Source of the DNA: Viscum album
Taxonomy: Eukaryota > Streptophyta > Magnoliopsida > Santalales > Viscaceae
Reading direction: 5' to 3'
NCBI GenBank assembly: GCA_963277665.1
Contig: OY728133.1
Location: 392,535,962-392,599,961, forward strand
DNA length: 64,000 nt
Both the position numbers and the translations under genes were made by a program. Below the pieces are notes generated by a model. The model worked only from the letters and a program-made list of their open reading frames with translations. It was not told the origin of the DNA and searched no databases. The stretch's first letter is position 1, and each line of letters starts with the position of its first letter. Below are positions 1-12,639 of the stretch, in pieces.

Positions 1-289
1 ATGCAACGAGCATGCGGGTACCCAATTTTTTTAAACAGGTAATATGATTGCATGGATAATAAAATTAAATAGAAAATAAAATAAAATAAAATGAGAATAA
101 GATAAATAAAATGAAAAAAAAAATTAAAAAATATGTTTGATAATAATAATAATAATAATATTTTTTTGTTATTATTATTATTATTGTATTATTATTATTA
201 TTGTAAGTATATTGTTATTATTATTATTATTATTATTATTTTACATATTATTATCATTATTCTGAAAAAATAGCAAACCTAGTGGTACC
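1..289. repeat. AT-rich start with (ATT)n microsatellite
   Basis: The first 140 bases are A-rich low-complexity sequence. From about 142 to 262 there are runs of AAT, then ATT/TTG, then ATT trinucleotides, interrupted by a few single-base changes. No open frame or family signature is visible. An interrupted trinucleotide microsatellite is the only claim that can be supported. Confidence 0.85.
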
Positions 290-640
290 CCTCCTAACCA
301 TGTTTCGCAGTGCACCTCCCCCAATTCCCTCTAGTGGCAGCCTGCTCTGCATCCCCAACACAACCCCTTCGCAACACGGTTCCCCTCGCCTCTCACACCC
401 CATCTGCTCTGTCTGCCCTCATCACCACGCCTCCCACTATTGACACAACCGACTGCCACCATCCTCGTCGTGCCTCCCACTAGCAGTGCAACCGACCACT
501 ACCCTCCTCCTCTCCATGCTACGTTTTCTCCCCTATATGCTTTAGCATCGTCCCCCTTACTCTCTCTCCCACTCCGGCTAGCCGCGACTTTTTCTGGTGA
601 GTCTGCCTTGTCCGACAACCCCCCCTCCCCCGGTATGTTT
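290..640 (+). other. CT-rich segment resembling an LTR leader
   Basis: This block changes abruptly to C- and T-rich sequence with several CpGs, unlike the AT-rich DNA on both sides. A 75-residue frame runs through it (440-667), but it is low-complexity (Pro, Ser, Leu) and matches nothing I recognise. Similar CT-rich blocks lie at 60918-61250 and 62590-63100, the second of these inside a plus-oriented LTR. I infer that this is the transcribed leader part of a plus-oriented retrotransposon LTR. Donor-like GTGAGT and GTGAAT words occur near 594 and 799. A CpG-rich host promoter is the alternative. Confidence 0.4.
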
Positions 641-3566
641 TCCCTTAGTTTTAGGGGTTTTCATTAAATTTAACCAAACCATAAGGGAATTATTTTAATT
701 CACATGTATTTCCCATTTTTTTAGGTGTTTGGTTGGTCCATAGGGGGTTGTTCTTCCTTCCACTAAAGTGGTGTTGTGGTCAGACATCATTGAGGCAGGT
801 GAATCCTCATTTTCCATTCCGATTAATTCCATTTGATTATTGAGTGTATTTAATTAAATCTTAGACTTGATTCAATCCTTCTCAATATATTTTTTTAATC
901 TTCTATAGTGTTATCATGTTAATTGGTTTTGCTAAAAATTGTTTTGAAGTATTTTTCCTACTTATGTTTTAATGTGCTTGTGAAAATTGTGTTGTTTGGA
1001 TTTCAAAAGTTGTATTGATTATGTTTTAAACATGACACACACCTTTGTGATTCTATTCAATAGTTATCATGGTGTTTTCTAATTTGTGAAAATTGTGTTT
1101 TCTTGTGAAATTGGTGGTTTTTGGTGAAATTTTTACCCCATGTGATATTGTGTTGATATTCATTTGTTGTGCATTTGGTTTGGTGTAGATTTTTTGCAAT
1201 GGTATTTATTTTTTTATGAAATTGTTTTGGTGTGTATGTTTTAGTAATTTCATAGCTTATCTTTTGTTGAAAAATGTTTATAAAAGGGATTTGTGGTTTA
1301 AAAATGTTTTTTCATGTTTTTTAAATAATATGAATGTTTGGATTTGGTTTTGAGGCAATCCGAGTTTATATGGAAGTGATTTTAAGGTCTCTTTAGATGC
1401 TTTGGTGTTCCATTGCATGTTGGCACACCCATGGGTGAACTAAGTGCACCCATGGGTTTGTTTTTAAATTAATATGGTATTTTTAAATGGTTTTTTTAAA
1501 ACTGTGTTCTCCAAAATGGGTCTTTGGTTTTTAAGTGGTGTTGGTCCATCTAGGTTAATTTATTAAAGCTTTGGTGGTGCACGTTCCCACATACATAGGT
1601 ATGTCTGTGTATATATATATATATATTCCTTTCACATATTCCCTCATGGAATGGGGAATATGTACATTGTATTGGGGGTATATATATATGAGAATGTATG
1701 TGTGTGTTGGTGTGGGAGATTTTTGTCAAAATCTTCAAGAGATGAAGTGTCTCATCTTGATCCGCTTCCTTTTGAGGTATCCCCCCCAAGCCCATGTCTT
1801 TAATTTGAATTCCATGATTGCTTATCATTTTTTTAAAATGTGTGTTTATATATTCATGTGGTATTTATAATGTAGAAATCTATATGTGTTTGGTGAAATG
1901 GATTGAACATCTTAGAGATTGGTTTCCCACTAATTTTCATAAATTTTATAAGCCTATTTACAAACTGATTTTAATTATAAATGTGTCCTAAGTGTTTTAG
2001 AATAGTTTACTAAAAAAATTCCTAGTTGTAAAGTTTATTTTGTGAAATAGAAAGTATTTGGTAAAATGTGTTGTTTAAAACTTGACTTGTTTGGAACCAT
2101 GAAGCGTTGTTTGATAATTCAATGTCATAAAGGCATGTTTTTCACTTTTTAAGTGTGTTTTGTGTTTTTAACCTGGAATTGGAAATGGATTTGTGAAGTG
2201 AATATGGTATGGAATATTTTTATGGTAAATTGGAATGGTTTTATTTAAGTCCTGGTTGGCACCTTATGTCACTTTGAAATTGTTCATGCCTGATTGATAA
2301 CTTAAAGTGCTTTGTGAAATGGGTTAAAATATCATGTGACGTGATGGCCCGGTTGGCACCTTGGTTGATATGGTGTGAACATGTTTACACACACACACAC
2401 ACACAGATATATATATATATCTAGTGGGATCCACTATAAGAGGGATATCCCCTCATTGGTTATCATATAGGGTGTTCGTGTTTGGGGTAGGAAAGTGTGG
2501 TGATGACAGGTAAGATGAGTGACGCGTGCGAGGGCCTCCTACTTACATATTATTATTACCACCATGGGTTCATGAGCACATTTTAGAAGGTCAAGTGATG
2601 ATTGTTGATCAACCCCGATTGGACGGGTTGGTACCCCCTAGATTTTTTGTTAGTACAAGAAGGTTGTTCTATTAGTGAGGCCATGTTAGGGAAGATAGTT
2701 GGATATTGACTTAGGGGATTCACCATACGCCAATAAGTGGTTCTAAACTGAGTATATCCAGGGATCTCTCTAGGGATTTTTATGAAATTCACATGTTTGC
2801 ATACATTTATGTTCCTGCTTTCCGTTATGGATATTTTGGTTATTTGATCTCATGAAACTTTTACTTTTATTTTTATAATGAAGAACCTATTTTGGTACTA
2901 TTTATCTTTTAAAAGAATTCATTGTAATGAGATTTATGCTTTGGTAGTTGATATAGAAAGTTGAAATGAAAAAGGAGGTTTTCTTAAAAGTAAAATCTTG
3001 TTACCTATTTTGTTAAAGAAATGGAAAACCATAATTTTATATAGCCTATTTTTAAATTAGCAAGAAAAGATTTTATTTTAGTGGTGGGGCATCAGGCCTG
3101 GTTTATTTTGGAATCCCTAATGATAAATTTAATGATCATGCCTATTTTATCATTTCAGTTGTGGGTTAGCTTTGCTTAAGTTCTTCTGAATGAGTTGCTC
3201 ATTATTAGAGAAATGTTGGTCTTTGGTTGGGTGGTGACCTGGAAGGTCACATGGAGGTGTGTGTGGTTTTATTTTTTCTTTATGCTGCTAGTTTTAATTT
3301 TTAATTTTAGTCTTTAATTATTTGGTTATCTTTTATACATGGGCTAAATCATTCCCAATGGTTAAATTTTGATGCCTGATAGTAGTTGTCATCCTGGGGG
3401 GATCGAGAACCCCCCCTCGAGCCTTACCGTAGACAAGCTCGGTTGACTGGTTCAGGGTCGAACTTGGTTGGTGTGTGACACCGGAAACACTAAGTGGTAT
3501 ATGCTGGGTGTGATCTATAAAGACTACTATGATTCCACCAAAGAGTCTATGTGGATACCTCATAAG
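641..3566 (+). other. Unclassified AT/GT-rich DNA, possible LTR body
   Basis: No coding region is recognisable. The + strand is rich in T and G, as in the downstream halves of plus-oriented LTRs elsewhere in the window. Visible details are (TA)n at about 1611-1626, (CA)n followed by (TA)n at about 2388-2422, and a short hairpin of six G paired with six C at 3396-3416. ORFs in this stretch are short, unrelated to known domains and probably random. I cannot define either end of the element. Confidence 0.35.
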
Positions 3567-6000
3567 GTAATTCTAATATTCTAAAAGTGTCAGAAAATAA
3601 AGTGAGTAAATGGATTATATTTTATAGAGGATGCATAAATCCATTGAAATCATTATTTAGTTGAGTTGTGTTTAAAAGAATAAGTTTAAACATTTCAAAA
3701 TCAGTTACTAAACCAATGTTGGAGACATGCCATTTCATCATTGAAAACCAAACCTTTTCTTGAAAATATTTAAAATCCATTTCACATTATAGTTTAAAAT
3801 AAAATAAAAACATAAGAAAATGCACCTGATATCAAGTGTTGTATAAGTGTTAATACAATAGAGTCAAGGTGCATCACTTCAATAAAAAATTTAATCATGT
3901 TCATGAATCAATCGATCGTATGAATCGATAAAGTAAGGAAAATACATGGCCAAGTAGTGATATTGAATGATTCCATGTATTTAGTGTCATGTATATGGAT
4001 CCCATGGGTACAAACTATATATGATATTAAATCCAATATAGTAAATCTAATCAAAATACAGTATGCTCGATCCATGGGATTTCATTTAGACTCAAAGGTG
4101 TCAAGATAACAGGTTACATGCACACCCACATTCTTGACCACACATTTGTAGAATAAACCATTCATGTTCTCTATAGATCCACAAGATGGGTTTTTAATCC
4201 ACTAGAAAATAATATTTCTATTTTGTATCTTCTAACTACCAAGGTTCCCATGACTAGTCAGAATAGGTGAGTGATATAATGAAGTTTCGAGGATCGCAAT
4301 GGTGATCCTTATTAATATCAATAATGGGATCATTCAATCAACATTTAAATCAAGTTAACATGTGCTCAAATCATATATCACTCTCACCCCATATATCACT
4401 TGATGTAAATAGTCCCTTTTTCGACACCCATCAATGGGAAATACAAGAACCATGATATTTAAATTAATGGGTTATTACAAGAGCATATCATCATAAAGTG
4501 CCAATTGGACCATCAAGCATCATCAGTTAAACTTGAAAGCTTTTATACAATTTAAAAGTCAAATGGGTAATCATACCCACTTCCCTTCACAAATAATCAT
4601 CAAAATTACAAATGGTAATTTAATCCAATAATTTATTTCAAATAATCTTTAAGGCATCCAAAGAAAGTTTTACAATTTAAAAAGGATTAAAGACATTTAA
4701 AAACCTGGGTTTACACTATCTTTCAATGGGAATGATTCAATCATTTCAAATTACTCAACAATTACTTTTTAAAAATAAGGGTAAAATCATTCAAAGAGGG
4801 ATCTTGGTCATTTCAAACATTCAAGCATTTGAAATCCCTAGGAAATCACAACATATTTCACCCCATTTCATTCATGTCAAAACACTTTTACTTTGGAAAT
4901 AAAATCCTGGACTAAACCCTCACTTCCCATATGGTAACATTGAAAAAATATTTGAAATGGAATTAAAATAAACATAGAATTCATCAATTTATAAAACTAT
5001 GAAAAGTAACCCATGCCATGTTTAATTTATTTAAAAGATGATCAAAGATGATTTACCAAGTAAATTCATGATCAACAATTACATAAAATGTGTTTGAGTG
5101 AGGAACATATCTATAAATTCTCAAGAAAAAGTTAATTAAAAAATAAATGAAAATAATATAAAAACCTACATGGAAATATCCTGAATCAAACCACAACTGA
5201 TCCGATATGTGTCACCTTTGATGACGATCACCGAATCTTAAAAGAGGGATATTGATAGAGAGGAGTAAGGACCCTATATCAACAATTCCAGATCAATAAA
5301 CCATGATCCAATGGAAAAATGTCATCATAACCTCTAAGAATAAAAATATAAAGAATAAGATAGGTAAAGGTTTTAGGGGAGAAGAACTTACCAGAAAGAG
5401 ATCACTGCTTTGATTAGCACTTTGATCCACTAAGAGAAGAGGTTGTAAGGGAAAAAATGCATCTATAGGGCTCCCAAAATTAAAAGGATAACATTTTGTA
5501 TGAGTGGGAGGTGTTTGTGGTTAAATAGGTGGGTCTCAGGATTTTAATTACAATTTTTGGTCCATTTAAAAACCCATTCGCATGGTTTTTTGGATAGGCC
5601 ATAGAGTTAGTACTAATCGTGCGCCACACTGTGGGCCCTAACAGAACCACTAGAAGAGATGCATGGTTTGGTTGCATGGTTTGAAAACTCATATTCCAAC
5701 CATGTTCACCCATCTATAATACTAGTATAGGTTGGACGATTTGGCTATACGATTTGAAAAACTTTGCCCCAACCATGCTCCCACCTTTATATCTCCAACA
5801 AAAGGTGAACAATTTCATTAAAAAGGCTGCACGGTTTTCACAAATTATTCAAAAATCACGATCAGGAATAAAAGAATTAAAAAACACCATATTCCTCTAA
5901 TATAAACCCAAAATAACATCCACACAAAATAGAATCAAAAAAATATTCAAAATCACCTAAAATCTAGTAGCAATATGATACATGCACTATTCACTATGAT
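3567..6000 (-). mobile_element. Minus-sense LTR-like fragment
   Basis: The stretch resembles the LARD LTRs in layout more than in sequence. On the minus strand a TATA-like TTTAAAT lies at about 5564-5570 and a good donor-like word, CTG|GTAAGTT, at about 5391. The spacing of about 173 bases is nearly the same as in the LARD LTRs. The sequence beside the donor (GCTTTGATTAGCACTTTGAT on the +) matches the equivalent place in LARD-2 (CTTTGATTAACACTTT). No boundaries, primer site or coding domain were found, so the family is unassigned. Confidence 0.4.
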
Positions 6001-8850
6001 CTCCCTTGAGTATCAACATGAAATAAAAAAAATCTATTTGGGACACATAATTTCATCATGAGACCAACAAAACTACTTGAACTCCAACCAAATTCACTCA
6101 TATATTATCCTTTGGTATTCTTAAAGGAGTCTAAATTATGTTAAAACTATAATCAGACCAAAATATGGTGCCATCATGACCATATGAATACCCATACCAT
6201 AATTGATTTATAGAATCAATATCCATTCTAATTATGAGGTACACATTCCATGACTAAAATGATTCTATTTACAATAGGAGTTCCCTTGTAACTACTACAC
6301 TAGGTCAAAACCCCTATCTCAATGGCCCACACCTCATCTGTCATCAAACAGAATAGTTGAATATAGCCAACTCACTTATAACTAAGTGCCACTCCATGAA
6401 TCAAACATTGTTTATTCCCATATCTGGGAATATCTCCTTGTTAATCAAAAAAAACATCCAAAGTGAGGGTTACACCCTCTAATGGATTATGGTAGTATAT
6501 ATTCCATATATGTTTCCTTACACTACTCTTTGAGCATTGACCCCAACATGTTCTTCCTTCAGTACATGCATTTCACTCTTCTAGATTCTCACCCACTGTC
6601 TTATTAATACTTGACCAAGATTGATCTCTTGTATATAATATTTCATATAACTATGATAAAAACTGAGGCCACCACTCCCAACCAAGGGTCTTTACCCATA
6701 ACATTCAAACCATTGGAATATTTACTCATAATACCTCCTCAAGGTCATCGTCCCCCATCCTATACATATTCACTTTCCAATACAAAATTTAGTGACCTCT
6801 GTGATTTACTACGCAAACTACCTTGATCTATAAATTCAAAATGGCCACACATTCTCAAACCGCCCAATCACTTAACCCAAATCACACTACACTGAGTCAC
6901 ATCACATAAATACTTGGCTCATGTCCCTAAACCACTAACCAAACTCATGTGAAATTCAGCCTTAGTTAACTAGGAGTACCCTTGACTCTCCTCATAAAAA
7001 TAGGAAACTTAATTTGTGACACAGTTCATCACACATCCACCAACCAATCTACATCATTTTAAAACTACTAACATCTATACACAGTCTCACCAAGATCCTT
7101 GAAGCACACCCCAATCCTGACACCAATCATTAACACCTTCAGTTATTCCACATTTAAAATTATCAAAGTCCTTAACTATCCCATGAAATATACTCATTAT
7201 CTCCTTATGTTCACAAAAAAACCCATCAAGTTTCCTATTTGACCAACGCACTTTTCCCAATCCGATCGAGACATAACTATAATACTCTATCATAGTGCCT
7301 ATTAGGCCCAATGGAATCACGCCCATGTCAAACACATGGTTTCCACCCACTGGTGTTGTTCCAACACCATAGATACTTCTAGTGATCTAACCACACTTCT
7401 GAAGGAACATCTTGAATGAACATGATCAAGGAATTTTTTGATCATTCTCAGTGCCCCATAACTCAAAACCCAAGGAATCCCCCTCATGCCTTTTCCCAAA
7501 CCCCCTTAAGTGTGTCCGCACACATTGGGTATCTTGTTCCCAATCCAAAATATACCATCCAGGTCTTCCACTCTTAAACTAACATCCTTAAGGAATTTCT
7601 ATATGACTAATACACATATCCCAAGGCACTTCCAAGGCTCAAAAAATAATATAATTATTCACCCATGTTTTCCACCTCTAGGGAACTCATAGAACTGGGA
7701 TAACCCCTATCACATGTTACTAATTCACATAACATGACACCATATCACTAAAACTAGGTTTGTCTCAAGGGTCACTTGGTCATACCACCTATCCCCTAAT
7801 CCGAGCATCACAAGGATCACTAATCATGGGTTAGGTATAAGCAATAAGGGCCATAGGCCACCACTCCACATCATAGTTTCTCATGACCCTGGAAGTTGAC
7901 ATCTTAAACCAAAATCACAATTGGTGTAGCATCTACTATGTATAAAACCACACATAAAAAAAGTTTTCACAAGATATCTCTCTCCATATCCTCATCAAAA
8001 CATTACAAGGGTTAACACTACCCATGTACATGAGGTCCACATCACCCATATAGGGTTTAACTCAAAAAATTTTCTAAATGATTTATCACTTTTCATTTGA
8101 CCATATATCTATAGAAATAAAATTTTCAATAGGATTCATTATATTTCAATTAAAATATTTATATTCAGTATTTCTATGGTTCATTGAAATTTTACATGTT
8201 CCCAAGGGTGTATTAAATAGAGTTTCATTCACAAGATACAACAGAAAATTCCTTATAGGTTTCTTACTATAAATTTATTTAACCATTACCATCATTTCAC
8301 AATTAGTTTATATCTGCATATAAATCAGGGGATCCACCCTGGAATTTGTCAAGTAATATGTCACCATATCCTTATACGTGGAAACACCATATAATTCACT
8401 ACTGACACTTTAAATATCCAATCCATTTTTTACTAATAAGTAGTTATAAACCATAGGAATATATGAACTAGAAAAATAAACTCACAGGGTAATATAAATC
8501 CTAATAAATAGATGAATAAATCATAAGAAACATAACGATCATATATAAATCCTATATGCCAAGCACGATGCATGCACACACACACACCATATCATTCCAT
8601 ACTAGTCAAAGAGAAAAAATCTCATGAAGTATATCATCATAAATCAAGTGAATCACTTGAAGTAAAAGTATCAAAACTGTAAAAAGAAAAATCCATACCA
8701 AAAAGTATTATCCCTAAAAATGTGGGATACTACCATACATGTGATGATCACTCTTAGGAATGACCTCATCACCATGTTCTGACACCTAACTATTCTCCTT
8801 CCTACCATGACTAAATATTAATAAAAAGTAAAACAACTTTGATACAATTT
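6001..8850. other. Unclassified AT-rich DNA without a recognisable gene
   Basis: Short ORFs occur on both strands (for example 7087-7350 minus, 87 residues), but none shows a domain I recognise. A short (CA)n run lies at about 8575-8586. The composition fits decayed retrotransposon interior or LTR, and I see no landmark that identifies it. Confidence 0.4.
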
Positions 8851-9914
8851 TGTAATGCCTTTCCTCGGCTCACTATGAATAGTGGTGGAACTAGTGGTGA
8901 TACATGGCCTCAAGTGTCCCTCGTAGTATTCCAAAGACTATCCACTAGTGTCAAGCATCTATAAGGATGTCATTGTGAGACAATACCCTATATTTAAATC
9001 CAAATTAGTGGTGGAAATAATAATCAATCACATACATGAGAACAAATAACCATTATAAAACCCCAACCCATACCACTGGGTCTAATCTTGAATGCTACAT
9101 GACCTCATGTGTGCCTCCTAATATGAAAGGAGCTTCCTACTAGCAGCAAGGGTCTAAGTCTATAAATGGGGAGACAATACCCGCAGTGTCATGTCATAGG
9201 TTAAATAATAAATCATAAGCAATAAAAAATAATGATAGTGAACCTATAGAAATGAAATAATGGAATACATGTCATACAGTAATAAGAAGCTCCCATAGTG
9301 GAAATCATTATTGTGTATAATATAGTAGATAAATAATTAAATAAACAGAAATTTACTCTAGATTTCTTCTCAGAATGATACCAGTTCTATTCTCCTCTAC
9401 TTAACCATCCTCCTTGGGGACCATTCCATTTTTCAGATATCAAGTCATGAAATATACATGTGAACTGAAATTCTTGAGTAGGGTGTGAGTAAAAGACTTA
9501 GTAGGACACCACCAACGCATCCTTAACCTAATGTGATCAAGTATAGTATGTTTATGCTATAATAATAAAAAATTATTAATAATAAAATAAATATAAAATC
9601 CAAAATTGAGTGGCCATGCGTTAACCAAGCCTCCATAAACCCCCAGTTATAACTACTTTCACTCCGTACTGATAGAAAAATAATGGAAATCCATAAAAGA
9701 GAAAGGAACAACCACTAATATCGATACCCATATGTCAGTGGTATCAAGGAATCGAGTAAAATTAAAACCCTAAACTATCATATCTCATCTCCATCATGGG
9801 TCAGACCCCCAGATCATCATACCCAATTTTTCCTCAGTTAAATCCCCCAGGTTGTCAGGCCCCAAACATACTACCTCAGGCCAAGCCACCCGTCTATGGT
9901 CATCATCATTTTAT
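8851..9914 (-). mobile_element. E1 (Del/Tekay type) 3' LTR, left part
   Basis: This is the left end of the 3' LTR of the minus-strand element E1. It aligns by eye with the 5' LTR beginning at 37615; shared stretches include the one around 9477 (GTGTGAGTAAAAGACTTAGT) and the tract of CCCC-containing words near 9840. The LTR ends in TGTAA on the + strand and in TTACA/TTATA at its other end, giving the short inverted termini expected of an LTR. The first 340 bases contain two diverged copies of one unit (8851-9056 and 9057-9190), both with the words CATGGCCTCA/CATGACCTCA and GAGACAATACCC. A LINE fragment interrupts the LTR after about 9914. Confidence 0.65.
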
Positions 9915-10145
9915 TAAATTTCTATTGGAAACCTAACTCAGTAACCCAAAAATAGGGGGAAATCCACATATTTATGGGAGCCTTAAAGTAATGCAACCCA
10001 AAAGCATCATAAATTAAAAAGTTAACTCTCTCTTGGAGAAAGGACCCCAAGTTGGAGTAGCGTGAGAAGAAGTTATGTATTAGGAACTTGGAAGATAGAT
10101 ATTCCGCCACTTTATTCCCTTCCCTCTCTTTATGAAGAACATGAA
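9915..10145 (-). pseudogene. LINE ORF2 fragment: end of RNase H domain
   Basis: A 62-residue minus-strand frame (9922-10110) extends upstream as far as 10140. It carries the motif REGNKVAEYLSS, the usual C-terminal helix of the RNase H domain in plant L1-type LINEs (REGN.VAD.LA). Downstream lies YDAFGLHYF, comparable with the DKLGLPYI tail found after that domain. The upstream half of the same domain lies at 22034 and beyond, on the far side of LARD-1, so LARD-1 split this fragment. The last five bases (10141-10145) are the left copy of the LARD-1 target duplication. The fragment itself sits inside the E1 3' LTR. Confidence 0.75.
10141..10145. repeat. Target site duplication of LARD-1, left copy
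   Basis: ATGAA directly abuts the left LTR and recurs at 22029-22033 directly after the right LTR. A 5-bp duplication is normal for Ty3/gypsy integration. Confidence 0.9.
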
Positions 10146-10652
10146 TATAAGGCCCCAGCCTTAAACCTTACTTAATATTGAATTAAATGAGTAATTCACA
10201 TTGAGGATCTTTTCAGGTTTAGAGTTTTAGAGAATTAGGACATAACTATTACATCTCAAAAGATTACAAAGTAGCCGCTTCTACTAAATTTCCATAAAAT
10301 AAAAACTCTTTAAAAGAAACATGTATAGTTCCATGTTTTTGGTAGCATGACTTTCCCTTGATCCCATCCTTGACCCTATTCCATGCTATGTCCTGTGAAA
10401 AACATTTCAAAAACTTGGGATGAGCATAAGAAGCTCAGTAAGGGATACACAAAGAATGAAAACTGTTAGTTTTTCAAAACAACAAGTAAACCATGAATAC
10501 TTTATCAATGTAATACTTTTCACCTTCATGAAGTAGTAAAAACTTTTCACTAAAAAAAGTATCATTACTTACCTTTTTATAACCAAAGGATTACCATAAA
10601 ACCCATATAAAGACACATAACATATATAAAGGTAACTTGGGACATAAACATA

Positions 10653-10849
10653 CTTAAGTGGAATAACCATACGGTCGACTTCCACACATATCACTTAATG
10701 GAATAGCCATATGGCCAATTACCATACGTACTTAATGGAATAGCCATACGTCTGACTTCCATACATATCACTTAATGGAATAGCCATACGGCCAATTTCC
10801 ATACGTACTTAATGGAATAGCCATACGGCCGACTTCCATACCCAATGCA
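10653..10849. repeat. Five-unit tandem array in LARD-1 left LTR
   Basis: Five units of about 37-41 bp each start with CTTAATGGAATAGCCATACG (the first has CTTAAGTGGAATAACC). Units alternate between two endings, one like TCGACTTCCACACATATCA and one like GCCAATTTCCATACGTA, which implies duplication of a two-unit block. The same array is at 17430-17626. Three related ACCACCCGT words follow at about 10869-10925. Confidence 0.88.
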
Positions 10850-11538
10850 TTGGAGGTTATAATGTAACCACCCGTCCTGGTATTCACGGCACCACCCGTC
10901 ATATGGTTTATAACGTAACCACCCGTTAAAATGTCCAATTACCAATATAAAATCATAAAACATAAAACCAATATAAAGGAAAGATAACATTTCCACATTT
11001 CAATCACAATATATCATAAATATATTGACATAATAGAATCCTTTATCAAAACCATTTTCAATACCAAAATACATAAAAGAGTATATGGTATTTATTTTAT
11101 TTTTAAAACATTACGGCTTGTTGAGGAATCCAAAGACCAAATAATACTCGCGGCGGCGGAAAAAGTCATTGTCACCGCGTACGTTAAAAAAAACATTCCT
11201 TTTTGTCGTTTTGTAAAACGCTTCGTATAAAAGGGTTACTTATGTATAAAAGTAAAAGTAAAAGGGGGTTTATACACCGTATAAAAGAAAGTTGTGTATA
11301 AAACGAAATATGCCTCAATGAAAGGAGATTGAGACGAAGTCCCTCACAAAGACAGTATCCTTGGTTTAAGGATAAATCAATTACATAATTATGTGTGACA
11401 AATGAATACAAAAAATATAATTGGATATTAAGTGTAAAATAATCAAAGGTCATTCACACATATTCAAAGGATGACATATTCAATAACTACATGTTGAACC
11501 CAAAGAAATCGAAATTGGGTTAAGAAGTTCCCTTGACA

Positions 11539-12310
11539 GCCTAACGGCGTCACCTCAAAATGAGTTGATGAGAGATAAAAAGTGTATCTCATCACTTGGA
11601 CATAAAAGTTACATCACTAAGGATATATGAGAACATATCCCAACATAACAATATGTAAATTAAAAGACCCAACAAAAGAAGTCTTTTAAAAAAGAGGAGG
11701 GTGAAAGGTTCCCTTACCGACTTGGGTATCTTTCAAAACATACACCCCATGAAAGAAGGAAAATAGATCATTGATGTAAATACTCATAAACGAAAGTATA
11801 TTACACAAATAGTAGAATAATGGGAAGTACATACACCACTCAATGGAATTTGTGGCAAATGTATCATAAATCTCACGGGAATAAAAGTGAGATGAAAAAT
11901 CCCTCACGAAAACTCATCAGCCTAACGGCGCCACACAAAACTTCTGAATATGGATTGATGAGATCAAATAGGGTATCTCATCACATTACAATATAATGTA
12001 CAGCAAGAGGAATATAAAATAACATACCCCAACATTACAAATAGGAGCTTAAACGAAGTGACATAAAGGAGAGTACTTAAAAAGAAAGAGAGAAGTTAGA
12101 TCTCTTACGAAAGTACGGCAGCCTAACGACGCCAATCAAAACTTCCAAAATGGATTGATGAGAGAGAATATGGTCTCTCATCACATGAACATAAAAATTA
12201 CAGTAAGATTAATATAAAAGAACATCCCAATAACAATAAATATGAGCTTTAAAAGAATGACATAAAAGAGTGTACTTAAAAAGAAAGAGAGGAGTAGGAT
12301 CCCTTACCTC
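11539..12310 (-). repeat. Three structured modules in LARD-1 left LTR
   Basis: Modules start at 11539, 11920 and 12121 with GCCTAACGRCG on the + strand. Each continues into a hairpin (11567-11593, 11957-11982, 12157-12182) whose arms are GATGAGA(G/T) and its complement. In module 2 the arm pair is GATGAGAT/ATCTCATC, while in module 3 it is GATGAGAG/CTCTCATC, so both partners changed together. On the minus strand the modules are joined by donor-like words of the type GTRAGRGAT (near 11712, 11904, 12107 and 12307). Confidence 0.75.
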
Positions 12311-12639
12311 GGGTCCGACTTGACTCGATCGTTCTTTAATCTACTGAATAATAAACTTGAGTTAATTTATAATTCCTGAATAACCTTTTTAAAGTTAATT
12401 ATTCCTTTTATATCACTTATTACCATGTTATAAACATTATTTAATCATTTAAGTTAATCATGTTTGTTTTGTCGATATTTGGTTCTTAAGTCGAAAGTGG
12501 ACTTCTTACAATTACATGTTGTTCGTGTGGCCAAAAGTTCTTCATATCCAAAAATGACATTCCTGATTTGGATATAATATATATCATATATATTCAGCAT
12601 ATACATGTATTTATAAAATCACATAATCATTTAGAGGAA

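Noticed and set aside
7087..7350. 87-residue minus-strand ORF
   Set aside because: No recognisable domain and no neighbouring coding remnants; not supported as a gene.
10653..10849. CRISPR-like array
   Set aside because: The units are contiguous tandem repeats without unique spacers, inside a plant LTR and present in both LTRs.
12157..12182. Hammerhead ribozyme as in plant retrozymes
   Set aside because: GATGAG stem text is present, but the CTGATGA core and the following GAAA box are not, on either strand.
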